In this document: positions 9,894-21,719 of the stretch, piece after piece
Layout: the number at the start of each line of letters is the position of its first letter
How positions within the stretch are numbered: the first letter of the stretch is position 1
Assembly (NCBI GenBank): GCA_036345935.2
Contig: JADWOT020001132.1
Coordinates: 165,001-229,000, forward strand
Reading direction: 5' to 3'
Length of the DNA: 64,000 nucleotides
From: Taenia hydatigena
Taxonomy: Eukaryota > Platyhelminthes > Cestoda > Cyclophyllidea > Taeniidae
The notes under the pieces: generated by a model
What the model saw: the letters and a program-made list of their open reading frames with translations, nothing else
What the model was told of the DNA's origin: nothing
Databases searched by the model: none
Position numbers and translations under genes: made by a program

Positions 9894-11333
9894 GACAGAT
9901 GTGGTGTTGCAGACATTCGACCAATCGATCTTGCTGAAGGTTTCCCTGCTCGATGTTGAATGTTCACTTGTGCAGGACATAAGTAGCGTGACTTTGTGTT
10001 CGGAGGAGTTATGAAAGACTGGATGCGGTGTTTTGGTGCTAAGGGGTAGTCTGGTGAGTATTTTCTGTAAGACAAAATGTTGTATAAATTAAGTCTGATG
10101 TTATCGTTGGTCTACACTTATTAGTTTTGCTTGTTTATTTTTCAAAATAGGATGTTGAGGTTCTGTCGCCTTTGATAGTTGTATGGTGTGAGGTGAAGCC
10201 AATACGAGGTAGTTGTGAAGTGATCGGCATTGTGGTTGGTGTGAGCTGTATATGCGTACAAGTGGTTTGACTAATGCTAAAGAAATTTGACTCAATTTGT
10301 TGAGGAGCATCCGTGCATGCATAACCTACGCAAGGAGGCGTTTTCATTGACGGCTACAGGTGTGTTGCAGTGAGCGTGGTGACATATTGCCAAAGTGCGA
10401 TTAATTGGTAGGAGAAACGGTAAATGTCCATTGACTTGATGCCCTAATTGGTTATGTAGAATCTAACATATGCAGTTGATTCCCTTATCAAAACGTGTGG
10501 GTGTGGGCGTGTGTGTCGTTTAACAACCATATCTGTCGGTTAATGGCACTGAGGAGTGTTGATGCTGCCTAACGCAATTAGTTAAGTTTGTCGACATATA
10601 GCTGCCATATGGGACTAGGTTTGAGACCGATAGTCACAACAGGTCTTAGTCGTTTTGTTAATGTCATGGGCTTGAGGTTGTATCGTTGACAGGATTTGAA
10701 ATTTTGCTTGTAGGCATAGTGGCTGGTGGATCCCCATCATTCCCTACGTAATGCGCTTGGACCATAGGAGGTGAGGAGGAGACTGCAGATGCGGCACAAT
10801 TACCAAGAAGAGAACGGAGGATGGCGCTGGAGGCGGAGAGAGGGACTGTGTGACGCTTCAGTGGTTTGTTAAATGACGGGTGTTGGTGATGGAGCCACAT
10901 ATTTCCCCTGATATTTTACCTTCGCTGAGTGGGTCGTCGATATGTGGAATAGAAGTGTATTCTGCCCGAATGTTATCTTACTTGGTGTTCTTGGGGTGAG
11001 GGAAGGCTGAAGGCGCTGCAGTGGGTATGTATACAGTAGTGATGGAGATGTTTTGTTGCAATTTAGAGCACTGTTGACCGTAGCTCATTTGTGTAACTCC
11101 GTGAAAGATGTAGAATATTCTTTTATTGGGCTTTCAAATATTCTTTGTTTTGTTAGGTTGCAGTTGATTGCTGGCAATGGTGACAAGTGCATTTGTGACA
11201 TGCTGCCTTGCAGCCTTGAGAATGGATTTTAAATGTGCGAAAGATGTGACAGCGTCATCTATTAAAACGTGTTGGTTATAAGAGAAAAACACTCACGATT
11301 CAACCGTGCCAACCACTGACTTTCCACGCAAGT

Positions 11334-11374
11334 AAGGAAGGAGGGAGGGAGAGAGGGTGGGAGGAAGGGAGGGA
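11334..11374 (+). repeat. Polypurine (GGGA/GGAA) tract
   Basis: About 40 bases almost entirely A and G, in GGGA, GAGA and GGAA units, broken by one T. No coding role is seen. Confidence 0.8.
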
Positions 11375-11520
11375 TACCAAAGTCATGGCTCCGATATTGT
11401 GCTGCCACGTTCATTGATGGGTGGGCTGAAGAAGAGCATTAGGCAATCAACCGAACAACAAAACAGCTTAAAAGAAAGTAAAGGAGCAAGGGGATGAACA
11501 TATCAATGAATTAATCAGTA

Positions 11521-11550
11521 ACTCAGTCAGTCAGTCAATCAATCAATCAC
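11521..11550 (+). repeat. TCAG/TCAA tetranucleotide microsatellite
   Basis: Consecutive TCAG units change to TCAA units (CAGTCAGTCAATCAATCAAT), suggesting a point change spread through a tetranucleotide array. Confidence 0.8.
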
Positions 11551-13660
11551 ACACGGTAGGCGATGCAGTGGGAACATTAGTGGATGGGTCAATTAGCGAA
11601 TTAAGAGAATTGGACAATTTATGAGGTTCCTACATCAATTCACCTGCAAAATTTGCAGAGACGTTCGAAGCTCATTATGGAAGAGTTCATACCTATCGAC
11701 ATAACAGACGTCATCTTAAAAAGTCACTCGAGGGCTCTTAACTCACATTGAGGCTCCCGTAAGCAGCGGCGCGGCACCCACATTCATAATTCCATTTCCT
11801 GCGGCGAATTCGACTCCAACGCTGACCATCCTCGAAAAAATCAAGCTCCTGTCAAGTAACACTTTGGAATGCACGCTTTAGTCCAGACCAGCATCCCCTG
11901 AAATAGCTAGTGGTCAGAGACTCACTACCAACTGCTTGGCATGAGTGTGACGGCCCCAACTCCTTGCGCCGCTGTCCTTTCTAAACACGAAACCCCACTC
12001 GCCCTAATTAAGGTTGTTATAGCAGTGATTTCAATAGATTGTCACTCTATCAACGACGAGTTTTGTAAAATGGGGCCTCATTTGTTAAATACGGTTGAAA
12101 ATGTTTCTAGTGTCTTACTTTTCTTCTTGTTAAAGAAGCTACAGATCCTGAATTCAAAAAAAAACTTTATTTTTTATCAGGAAAAGATTTTTTATAAGCA
12201 TGGAGGCATCACCAAACAGCATTAAATGTGAATCTCGCCTTTGCCATTGCTTTGAATTTTTTGGATGGCTGGTTTATAGCCACCCACTTCTAGACTGGAC
12301 TTGACGTGCGCGGATTCGAGTGCGATTCGAGTAAACACCCGTTACGACATTTCTGACTAGAAATAAATAGCCTGGTGCCCTAGCCGATCCGTCTGCGAAG
12401 TTTCAATGGACTGAATGCAAGTCGTGTAACCTTCTGCACACTCACTTTCGCACACGATCAAGCGGTTTTGGTGCCTGTTTCAAGTAGAGGTGAAATTCAT
12501 TAGCGTCACTGCGAGAACTCTGCTGAGACATCCAGAGTTGTTTGATGAGGGTGAAGATGATGGCGTGAGGTTCATTTTACACCCGCATAATAATAACTTG
12601 TCCATAACGCTGTTGAGTCGGTTTGTAGACTCTTGCTTTTTAGATGGAATATCTTTACACTAGTGCAACGAGGCTTTTCATTTGGTTGTGAAGGCTGGCA
12701 CCAAACATGAATGTCAATTCGCATATGATGTGCATGTTATTGTCCATGAGACACATTAGGATTGGAACTTTACCTAATAGAAATGTTACACTCTGTCTAG
12801 AGCATTGTTGAGCACAAAGCTGACTTAATAGAATGGATATGGGTGCGTTTGGGGCATTTTCATTTCTTTGCTGTTGGGTTGTTAAAGAAGATATGTGTAG
12901 AAGGAGGGTGGGCATTGAGAGGCGTACAGATGGAATGTGCAACGCGAGGGAGACAGAAGAATGAACTGGTAAGTTTGTTTGCAATCTGACACAAAAATGA
13001 ACAAATTGAACCATGTGTGCGATGCGGTTGATGGTGGCGATGGTTGAGTGTGGAAGCAGACTCTTGACCAATAGCCATTTTAAGGGCTGAGTGTGAGGTC
13101 AGGAGTATGCGCCTTAGCTATCATCCAACAAAGTGTAGTATTTTGCATACTATTAGCGTTGGATCGGAAGTCGCCGCAGAACATGGAGTTGCTTCCTAGC
13201 GTGCCATCGCGTTAGTGATATGATGGCCATTGATGCATAAGACGCAGAAGATTTGCGTTGAAGTGCATCGCGGGCGCATCTATTCCTGTGTACTATTAAT
13301 CAGGAGCGAGGTTAGTTCTGTCCGCTACGCAACCTTCTGTGGTACTCAAATGAGGATGTTGTTCAAAAATTGGTCGTTGCTTTCTTTCTGTGGAAGACGT
13401 GACGATATATCGTTTGCTTGAACATTTGTCCATTTCCAACTTGCCTAGTTCTTGATGCATTTGCTCGCCTTTCATGTGCTTCAATAGTCCCATTTCAATT
13501 AGCGGTGGGTGACTTTTGTGATATGCTCATTTACTTATGCGAGAGTGTAGGGTGCCATTCATTGATATGGCTTCTTAGTCGACTAAATGACATTCGGTGG
13601 TGGTGGTGAAAATTGGCTTAGCAATAGAGAGTAGGATGGTTACATCAATATCTGAATGCA

Positions 13661-14130
13661 AAATAGCGCAGTATAGTATGGAATGGTGAAAAGAAGTGTA
13701 TAGTGGCAGTCTACCTTAGCTCAGCTTAAGGCAACGTAGAGTAGTATGGAATGGTGCAAACAAGGAGGAAGAATCCGCTCTCATCACCTAGCAAGGACGC
13801 CCTTGACATAAGCCATAAGCCCTTTTCCTCAGTAAACAACCAGCGTGCTAACTGCTGCTTCACTGCCTAATAAGGTCAACGGACGAATAAGCCTAGTGAG
13901 AATATGCTGTCATGCTTTAATATCCCCCGTCCATCTGTCAGTACTTCACTAGCACCCACTACCACCATCGACATAACAACAGCAAAAGCAACGTTGTACT
14001 TGTCATCTCTGACCTCATACGCGCTATCCTCTCCACACGGCCGATTGCCACCCACTTACTCAGGCAATTAATCGTCCGTCCTCCAGCCTAATAATATTTC
14101 TCCCTACGACCGCTGTGAATGTTAGTATGC
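13661..14130 (+). repeat. Diverged dispersed repeat, copy 1
   Basis: Aligns with 50600-51065 in the same orientation. Shared landmarks, in order: ATAGTATGGAATGG against ATAGTATGAAGTGG, ACTGCTGCTTCACTGCCT against CACTGCTTTACTGCCTG, a CTTACTCAG segment, and TTTCTCCCTACGACC...GAATG against TCTCTCCCTATGACC...GAATG. The alignment is patchy and old. The element class is unknown; no coding or terminal structure was found. Confidence 0.4.
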
Positions 14131-15240
14131 CGATCTGACGCACAAGGACGATGACTTGGGTGCATTAAAGGTATCCACTGATGTGACTTGGAGAAAGGGA
14201 AGGAGAAGGGGCAGAAGGGGGGAATGATGGAACGCCGAAAGCAAGCTGATGGGTTCCCACCTTCATCTCAATTAATCGCACATCTGCAGCACACACGGCC
14301 AAGCACCAGTTTGCTGATTGACCCAAAATGGCCCTCAGCTACCCTACAGTGCCTCCCTACACCGCCTTGTTACCTTCATCAGTGGGACGAGCAAGGCTGA
14401 ATGCGATGTACGATGTGGTATTGAAAGTAGCCATTAACGCGTTTACACATCCACCACGATCTCTTTCGATCCGTCCACCCCTCAGCTACAACGCCGCCCA
14501 GGCGACGACGACTTAGAGGACCTGGTTCTAGTATTTTAGGTATCGACTATGTGCAAGGCAGTGCCGGTCTTGCGCTTCATGTGCTCAGTGTGCACGACAG
14601 GGTCGCGAATGAGGGTCCCTGGAAAGAACTTGAGCACACAGCGATCTCTCTACAAATGGGCTCATCAATTCTAAACACTTATCGGTGGCTTAAAAGAGGC
14701 TGAAATGCTCTTGAAGCTTACGCGAGATGAATAATAAGCTAGCAGATTAGTTCCGTCAATGTTCACAACCACAATACGCGGAGCTTGAATAATCCGAGTG
14801 CACATTCAAATGTGGAGTAAGATTACGTTACCATTGGCATTCACCAAAGCAATTCTATATCGAGAACATGAGAGACAAACCTTACAAAATCAGCAACACC
14901 TGGTCGATAGAAACAGGTCCAAAAACTTGCCCTCACTTGAGCATTATAACTGCTGGGATTTGTGCCGTGCACAGGACAATTAGTAACTACCAATTTTCAG
15001 AGAACGGAGAAAAGAGAGAAAGGGAATTTAACCGCTTCTCTGATAATGCGCAGCCTCTCCCAAGATCATTACTCCTTGACAAAACTTAACGTAGAGAGTA
15101 GGAACAGAGAACCACTCCACCGGTCTCGAGCTTTGATCCATCTTCTTCGAGAAGAGTCAAGATAATCAAAACATTCGTCCCTTTCTCCAATGCCCCGTTA
15201 ACTTCAAGAGACAAAGTTTGGTCGAATTAGGCAACAGTCG
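14131..15240. other. No supported gene
   Basis: A/C-rich sequence with short open frames of biased composition. Nothing recognisable before the Gypsy relic. Confidence 0.35.
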
Positions 15241-15254
15241 CTCAAGACCACACA

Positions 15255-15400
15255 ACGCAGGCGAGAAATTGGGCCAACAATAACCAACCAGACAGAACAT
15301 GACAGGTTCCTTAGCTTGGCAAATTACTACAGACGTTTTGCTAAAGAAAATTGCTAAGATCACTAGCCCTGCATATCGAAGTGAAGCACAGAGGCCAGTG
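15255..15400 (+). mobile_element. Second decayed Ty3/Gypsy reverse transcriptase relic
   Basis: Reads PTITNQTEHDRFLSLANYYRRF, then after a one-base frameshift KKIAKITSPAYR. This is the same segment as at the left end of the window (PTSQTEFRSFTGLANYCRRS) and the two also match at the DNA level (ACCAACCAGACAGA against AACCAGCCAGACGGA), so both belong to the same or closely related families. Only about 50 codons are recognisable, and stops follow directly. It is a dead fragment with no LTR, RNase H or integrase seen nearby. Confidence 0.75.
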
Positions 15401-16411
15401 ATGCCTGCCCCCCAAGAAGTCATCCCGCGACGCATGGCACCGATCCAATCGGAAGAGGTTAATCACATATACCCGCATACGCATTCCACCGCCTTCTAAC
15501 ATCCATCTTACTTTCAAAGTTATCGTCTTTTCCACCATTCAGTTCTTCCTCACTGCCTCAGTCCTGCTTCGATATCCACTCACCTTTGTTCCACTTCTCA
15601 TCACTCACCTCTACCGCCTCCGTCAAAATCTGTCTGTAACACCTCGACTTACCCCTCTGTCGTTTTACTCCAAAGTGTCAGCGCAGATAAAAATTGTAGA
15701 AATTAGAGATAAGCTGTGCTATAACCCCGCTTCCCCATAGCCTCCACCTCACTAAGCTCATTCACGTGCGTCATCGTTCCAGTATTGTCGCAACTAGTGC
15801 ATTTCACTTATCAAGGCAAATCATGAAGAGCGTCTTCGAGCTTGTTCATTGATAGGAACCTATATTCCTTTCACAAAGTCCATTCCTACATACCTCACTC
15901 GAGTACATGGTTGGGGAAATGGGCAAACGAAGGCATCCAGGAGAATGTGAAAGAAAGAGAACAGGAAATGAGGAACGCAATGCAACAGCATTGCGCTGAA
16001 AAATCCAATAATGGCCCTTCTCTATCCTCTCCTCTACTTTCTCTCTTCTGTGAAGGTCTTAACTTTGCCTCTCATCCAACTATTCTTGCGTGCCTTTCAG
16101 CTTAACAAGCATGTTGCTTCCTTCCCACTGGAGAGGTGCAATCACCGCCATTGTCCTCCCTGCTGCAACACAGCAATTGACCTAGGTATGCGATTAGAAA
16201 TAAGCAGCAAAAGCACGCCTTCACGAGCTCTATGTCAATCGATGGGAGTTAGTCGCTACTGTCTTCACTAGATTCATACCTCGTGTTGCCCAAACTGCCC
16301 AAAAGTCGTCCTCCCAAAAGGAAACAACAAAGGTAAAAAGCTGACGGAAAGAAGATCAGACAAGGCAGCGCATTCCATTCAAAACACATTGGTATTGGTG
16401 GTCTCCCTTAC
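15401..16411. other. Pyrimidine-rich stretch without a supported gene
   Basis: C+T-rich plus strand (15.54-15.66 and 16.0-16.1 kb) resembling other C+T-rich patches at 36.3-36.45 and 45.17-45.30 kb. Whether these are one old repeat family or only similar composition cannot be settled by eye. Confidence 0.3.
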
Positions 16412-16667
16412 CCTCCTCCACCGCCTTTGCATGCGCCATGATGCAGAGAAATCGACCAAGGTAAAAAGACACGAAGGCAAGTGATGTCTGCTCCCGCAAA
16501 ACCATCCACAACGAGTGCCTCCTAAGTCCAACATCAGACGGCCCTGAGAGACGCCACGCGTCAACACGTGCCGCTAATCGATTCACACATGTGGAATTCG
16601 AAATGTTCCATCGCACAACAGCGTCGAACATGGTTGCCAACGTGATGTTTCGTCTATTGCTGCTCAT
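16412..16667 (-). CDS. Candidate first exon in a GC-rich block, unknown protein
   Basis: Minus-strand ATG (16667-16665) opens 85 codons ending at a donor GTAAGG, phase 1. The protein starts MSSNRRNITLATMFDAVVRW, contains possible N-glycosylation sequons (NIT, NIS, NST) and is Arg-rich in the middle. The opposite strand is also open (16591-16857) and would encode a signal-peptide-like start (MFRLLLLIFLRGFVPL) with a GTAAAT donor, so the strand is not settled. GC-rich sequence has fewer stops, which weakens both readings. No partner exon or family was found. Confidence 0.27.
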
Positions 16668-17531
16668 CTTTCTTCGTGGATTCGTCCCGTTAACTCAGTT
16701 AGCCATCAATGCCTCCCCTCCGCTTCGTTTTTCCTCCTATTCATTTTCCTGTTATTTTTTCACGTTTGTCACCTTCCTCGCCATCCCGACATCAGTTCCA
16801 ACCGCCCGACCCACCATTCCGGAGAAGTCCAAAGGTCGAAACAGATACCTACGGTAAATATTAGAGGTAAGTTATGCTACCTCTCCCTCTCCTCATCCTG
16901 TGCTATCTTCTCCTTACCGCGCTTGCACACATCACTTTAATATTATCAAATATGCTAGTTTCATGTGCAAAGTTCACTTTAATCTGAAATAAGAGAGGAA
17001 GTAGAGGAGTCACACGAAGGAAAATGCGATTAAATATTAGCGAAGCAAGTTAGTAAGTGGGTGATGGAATGTTGGCTGAAGGTGGAGCATAAATTATTAA
17101 GGCAACCAAATGGCCATAAAATTAGTAGCTAAAGGAGATCTTTATCTACGATAGAAATCTCGACATGGTCGGCTAGAAGGGCAATTGAGGGGGAGAGGAT
17201 GAGATGAATATGGCTCTACACTACATACGCACAAGCACACACACATAGACGTTCCTACTTGTCTTTTTGGGACAGCGATTGAGGCGACTCTCTAAGGGGC
17301 AGGAAGCGCACGTTCTTACACGTTAATACAGAGCGCCAGGTAGAGGAATGCTCTGCAGAGAGAAGAAAAGAGTTGGACTGTGAGATAGTGAGGTGAGAGT
17401 TGGACGAGTCTATAAGTTACAAAGTGGGAGGTAGGATTAACGCGCTTACCTTCGCTCTCAGGGGGCAAGCGAAGGAGGAGTAAAAGTAGGAGGTGGAATA
17501 GAGGCGAAGTGGTGTAGAACAATCTATAGAG
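16668..17531. other. No supported gene
   Basis: Apart from the competing plus-strand frame up to 16857, AT-rich then purine-rich sequence with nothing identified. Confidence 0.35.
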
Positions 17532-18342
17532 ATGGAAAGATTTTCTTGTGTCATTAAATTGGGAAATAAAGGCAAGGAAATGAAATACAGGAAGTGCCCA
17601 TTACTCTGTTTTGGTTGTGCTAAATGCATTAAGCATAAACAGTGGAGCATAATGCAAGGCGCAACACTCGGGACCATATGGAACATCGTAGTAGGAGACA
17701 AAAGATGCTCTCACCGAAAGGCACGTTGCAGTAAGACGTGGAAAAGGGGAAGTAGAGAAGAGGGCCCCTATCCCTCCATTCTGAAGACATCGTTAGGCCT
17801 ACTTGTAGTCCGCGTGCCCTAATTTCTGGTGTCTGCAAAAACGAAAGGAAGAAAAGACAGCATTTTACATGGCATGGATTCGTGTTAATTCGATTAGGAG
17901 GGTCAAATTAGAGTGCTATTAAGGTTGACATCAATGGCAACGTGTAAAGCGCCTCTGAGGATGGGGTATGCATGATAGCTGTGGTAGTCCTGTCCAACCT
18001 CTCCTTGCGCATTTTATGCAAGCCCGTCATAACCCAGCCGACGTGACCAGTCTAGTCCATCCCGATCCAGTGCAATCTAGCCAGATCTAGTCAAGCTGTG
18101 TTGCAGTGTTTCCGCATGTAAGAGACATGAAAAGTAAGCGCGGCACAGCGAGCGAAGTGCAGAGTAGCAGATTCAAAAACACCGGCGACATATCCCTGGA
18201 GATGATTGAGATAACGGCAATGAGTTTATTTTGTGGGCACCTAGGTCTATGCCTGACAGAATTAACGCGTTGCACTGCAAAGCAAAGTGATTACACATCT
18301 GAAGTAGGCAAGGAAATGATTAAGCTAGAGACAAAGATTTGA
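17532..18342 (+). CDS. Two-exon gene model, 144-residue Cys/Lys-rich protein, unknown
   Basis: Join of 17532-17730 and 18107-18342; 435 bp, ATG to TGA. Exon 1 begins MERFSCVIKLGNKGK, has a Cys-rich patch (KCPLLCFGCAKC) and ends in phase 1 before donor GTAAGA. Exon 2 follows a CAG acceptor (…GCTGTGTTGCAG), restores the frame, and encodes a balanced sequence (NTGDISLEMIEITAMSLFCG) ending in a Lys/Glu-rich tail. The intron is 376 bp. The phase match and complete start-to-stop structure support it; the purine-rich plus strand, which is also stop-poor, argues for caution. The spaced CxxC pair could bind metal or form disulfides, but no known domain is recognised. Confidence 0.33.
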
Positions 18343-20513
18343 GAACATAAGGACATAGAACAAGCCAGGTTGGGAAAGGGGAAAGGAGGATTGGAAAGGT
18401 GCTGCCAGGTGCTATAGTGCAGCATTCTTCATTTCTTTCTTTCTCTCATCTAATCCAAACCTGGTCCCCTTATTTGCTGGTCTAGTCATCTGACTGCGTA
18501 AAGCATGAGGTGATTGACTCAATAAAAGGAATTCAATCTTTTTCGAACTACATACTAGAAGAGGTTAGTCATAGCCTCCCTTTTTCGTTTGACATACCCT
18601 GAGTACCAGATTTGATATTATTGAAGTTACGCACGCAAATGAAGAAGGAGTAGAAGATGGGACAAGAATGCACGAGCAGAGGCGGAGGGGTTTTTAGCAT
18701 AACATACCCCTAATTTCTACGGTATCCATCCGCTTCGGCCTTCCGACTTCTCTGAAATGGCAAGTCGGAGGATTGGGAGTGATGAGGAGGTGGCGAGAGA
18801 GCCGACAGAGGTGAAGAATAACCAGATGACCGAATGCAAGGAGAAATCGAAGCGGGAGGGAGGCACAGACGAATAACTGAATTATAAAGACGAAAGCTGG
18901 GAGCAAGATGGAAAGTAGCAGACAATACAGCACGTAAGGCAGCTTATCACGGTTCTGTGCTAACCTTGATGCTTTCATCATTGGCCAAACCCTAATTCTT
19001 ACAATAAGATAGGAAAACGATTGCGAGCAATCACTGAGTGGAATAAGCTGCTGTGTTTTAATTGTGACTAATCCTGGACCTGAACGGACAGATGCATCGC
19101 AGCTCTGTATGCTTATGTTATTTGAGCTTTCTTTGCCGAACTAGGTTCCTCAAATATAGGTTAGCTCTAAGCACAAGTTTGAATCATTGTAGATGAAACC
19201 TTGAAGACCGAATACAGCTTTGTGCTGGTGCTAACTCACTTTTCATAATGAAATCATTCCCATTACATGGCAGCCATTCCTATCTATCAAAGGCTTTGCA
19301 CTGGAACTGCAATTCACTGGCACGGAAGCGCAATAACGCTCGATACCTAGTTTTACTTAACTCTAGATAGAATGAAAGAGAGTACGACACAGTTAGGTTT
19401 TGCGGCTTCTTTCCCATTTTAGTCATGGCACACTCTTCGTTTAGCTGCATAACCAAATCGCTATTGCTTTATGGGAGATAAACATAAAATGCATCGCACT
19501 GTGGATAATTTGCTATTGTTCTACGAGTGTACCGTCTTATGTATGAATCGGTCTTAACCACCAGCTTAAAGTTAGTACCAAGTAGCTATTTTCTATGCAG
19601 ATGGAATAAAGCAAGCAGCTACTTTTTGGATAAGTCCCTTTACTACCTGCACCGAAAGCTCCTAACAGCAACCCTGCAACTGTTACATAACCTGACTCAA
19701 TATTCTATACGTTGTCAATGGACATTAGCGTTGTGTTAACCAGTGAAAAATGGTTTTTACTGCGCATTACTGATTAAGATCTTGGAAATAATTGGTGAGG
19801 TCAAATAATCTAGCGAATGGCTGTTGTTTCTTTAGGCACAACGACGTGATTAAAAATCATAAAACACAATTCATTCTGACCTGGGTCGTACTGAAGCGAT
19901 GGCAAAGACGGGATTCTGATTTCGAAACGTTCGTTGAATAGCCATGCTCAGCAAATTATGCCCAAATCAAACGCGACGCATAGTTGTGGAGTTCAAGGCC
20001 TGCACTGCCCTTTTCACTAAGTGATCTTGGGTGATTCGGAAAAGTTCATGCTATTCTATAGAACGAGTTCCACTTTTGCCAAAGTCATGGCCTCCGTGAC
20101 GAAGGGTATACTATATTACCGAGGAGAAGAGTAGTTACTGCTAATGACCCTCAAAATGATGAGGGAAATACTTGACTCAAAGACTCCTTCACTTCACAAA
20201 AAATACAAAATGCAGTTAAATATGTTTTAAAAATTGCGCGAGTCATATGCATTTATTATGTTCTAAAAGGATTCGTGATGCATTCTATTTAACAAACGGA
20301 ATCAAATGATTATGATTCACAAGCACTTTTTAAATGGGAACCTATTCTTACTACCATGCATGCTGCCGTGTTAAACAAGTTTGTAAGGTTGTTTCTACAT
20401 TTCATTTATCCATATCTTCAAATAGAATGCGACAACAACGTCTTTTAGCCATTCTTTCCAAGCGCTACCCCTCCTTTTAATCCAGCGATGGATCTCCCTA
20501 TCTTCAGTGCAGG
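18343..20513. other. No supported gene
   Basis: Purine-rich to 18.95 kb, then balanced AT-rich sequence. A 70-codon open frame at 19527-19739 looks protein-like but has no splice or homology support. Confidence 0.35.
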
Positions 20514-20614
20514 TGTAGTACTTTGTTTGTTAGAACTGCCGGCTTCTGTCTAGGTCACAGAGGTGGCCGTACTGCCCTAGCTGCGTGGGCTGGCCTCCGG
20601 ACCATGCCAGCAGC
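20514..20614 (+). mobile_element. Truncated LTR of the TRIM family (5' half)
   Basis: Starts TGTAGTACTTTGTTTGTTAG, preserving the intact LTR start that is damaged in the 5.27-kb copy, and runs through GCTGCGTGGGCTGGCC to CCATGCCAGCAGCC, after which similarity stops. It defines the LTR 5' end as TGTAGTACT. Confidence 0.8.
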
Positions 20615-20689
20615 CTTAAGAACTTACTCTCATTCACGTCCTACACACGCGCACTTATTGATACATAGTAAGTTAGTGGAATAGCCCCT

Positions 20690-20880
20690 TTTTAGTCTCG
20701 AAGCGATCCGCTCAATTACACGTGCACCGTGAAATCATAGATTAATGAGCCGTGGAAACCAGTGTGCTAAGTACTCTTATGAGATCGCCTGCTCTAGCGA
20801 TACAGCGCTCGTCTTCACCTATGTGGTGAGCTGCGAATTTGTGAGCGAGGATATGCACGGGGTTACGAAATGGTTAACAA
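20690..20880 (+). repeat. Diverged dispersed repeat B, copy 1
   Basis: Aligns with 26470-26690: ACACGTGCACCGTGAAATCA against ACGTGCACATTGTGAAATCA, TTAATGAGCC against TTAATGGGTC, a TGTGCT(A/G)(A/G)GTACT block, CTCTAGC(G/A)ATA, and CACCTATGTGGTGA against CATCTATGTGATGA. It begins about 75 bp after the truncated LTR. The class is unknown. Confidence 0.5.
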
Positions 20881-21476
20881 GCGCAACATATTCATGGAAT
20901 TAATTAGATTATGGAAGATAAAACCGGTGGATGTAGACCTATCGGTAGCAGTTCTTGTGGCAACTGACGCAGGATTGACGGTTGATCCACTCAATAGATA
21001 CTTCTTCCTCCTTCATTCGACTTTGGACATGACATAACATATATATATCAAGTCCCACAATTTCGAAAGTTCCTGTGGTCGATGATGTTGAACCTCTAGC
21101 CAACAGACACTGAACAGGGCCTGCTGTTTAATTTATTCGGTCAATTTTAAATGGTGGTCTGGACTTTGATTAGACGACTAGAAATGGCTAATCTTCTCCC
21201 TAAATAATTGCACGTTCCGCTTAAAATTTACCGTAAGGGCAAGAAAAGTAAAATGTTCAATCAAAATTTTTATTTGCTTGTGTACGTTAAAAGCAGTGAA
21301 AATAGCTTTTTTGAGGGAAAGGTTAGCACTGCCTTAGAGAAATGAGTTCATTACTTTGACGTCAGTGTTGGAGACGCCAGTTGACAATTCTTTGCGATTC
21401 TATGCATACATATTGACAAAATGATGAAATGCAGTGTTGATTTGCACAATTAGAAATAACACAGCAGTCAGTGCAG
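20881..21476. other. Nothing identified
   Basis: AT-rich sequence with a short (AT)n run near 21042. No exon or RNA gene seen. Confidence 0.35.
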
Positions 21477-21719
21477 ATGTATAGCCATTTTGTTACTTAC
21501 TGCAATCTTTCCATTACTACGCTGCAAGATGCCGTTTTCTTTGCTGCGCAAAATTTAACAGCTAAGGAACTGCTGAGATTATATAATGCCCCATATGTCA
21601 GCAAATCATTTTCTGAAGACTACGCCTTGATCAAAATGAAACAGCTGCATCGCAGCCTGACGCTTCCTTTGACTACAAAGCGACAAAAAAATTATCAGGC
21701 CCGCTGTACAATTAAATGA
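21477..21719 (+). CDS. Candidate small gene or last exon, 80 residues, unknown
   Basis: ATG directly after a CAG (…TCAGTGCAG), open to TGA. It reads MYSHFVTYCNLSITTLQDAV and continues with an amphipathic segment (NLTAKELLRLYNAPYVSKSF) and a basic Gln/Lys-rich end. Composition is balanced in a region without strand bias, so the frame is less likely to be a composition artefact than others of this length. The CAG before the ATG could be a splice acceptor (cis or trans), making this a last exon. No family is recognised, and no signal peptide or membrane segment is clear. Confidence 0.35.
   Translation: MYSHFVTYCNLSITTLQDAVFFAAQNLTAKELLRLYNAPYVSKSFSEDYALIKMKQLHRSLTLPLTTKRQKNYQARCTIK

Larger units (their letters stand above)
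8638..13660. other. Long stretch without a supported gene; G+T-rich plus strand
   Basis: Plus strand strongly enriched in G and T. The complementary A+C-rich strand has several long open frames (for example 9731-10075, 10664-10900 and 12655-13071) whose Thr/Pro/His/Ser/Asn-rich content is what stop-poor composition gives. A 65-codon ATG-to-stop minus frame at 13296-13493 has a more balanced composition but no splice or homology support. Contains the simple repeats listed separately. Confidence 0.4.

Noticed and set aside
9731..10075. 114-codon Thr/Ser-rich minus-strand frame
   Set aside because: Contains a (TCG)n microsatellite read as poly-Thr and lies on the stop-poor strand. Mucin-like appearance is a composition effect.
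12655..13071. 138-codon minus-strand open frame
   Set aside because: Lies on the A+C-rich strand of a G+T-biased block, overlaps other open frames, and has no boundaries or recognisable content.
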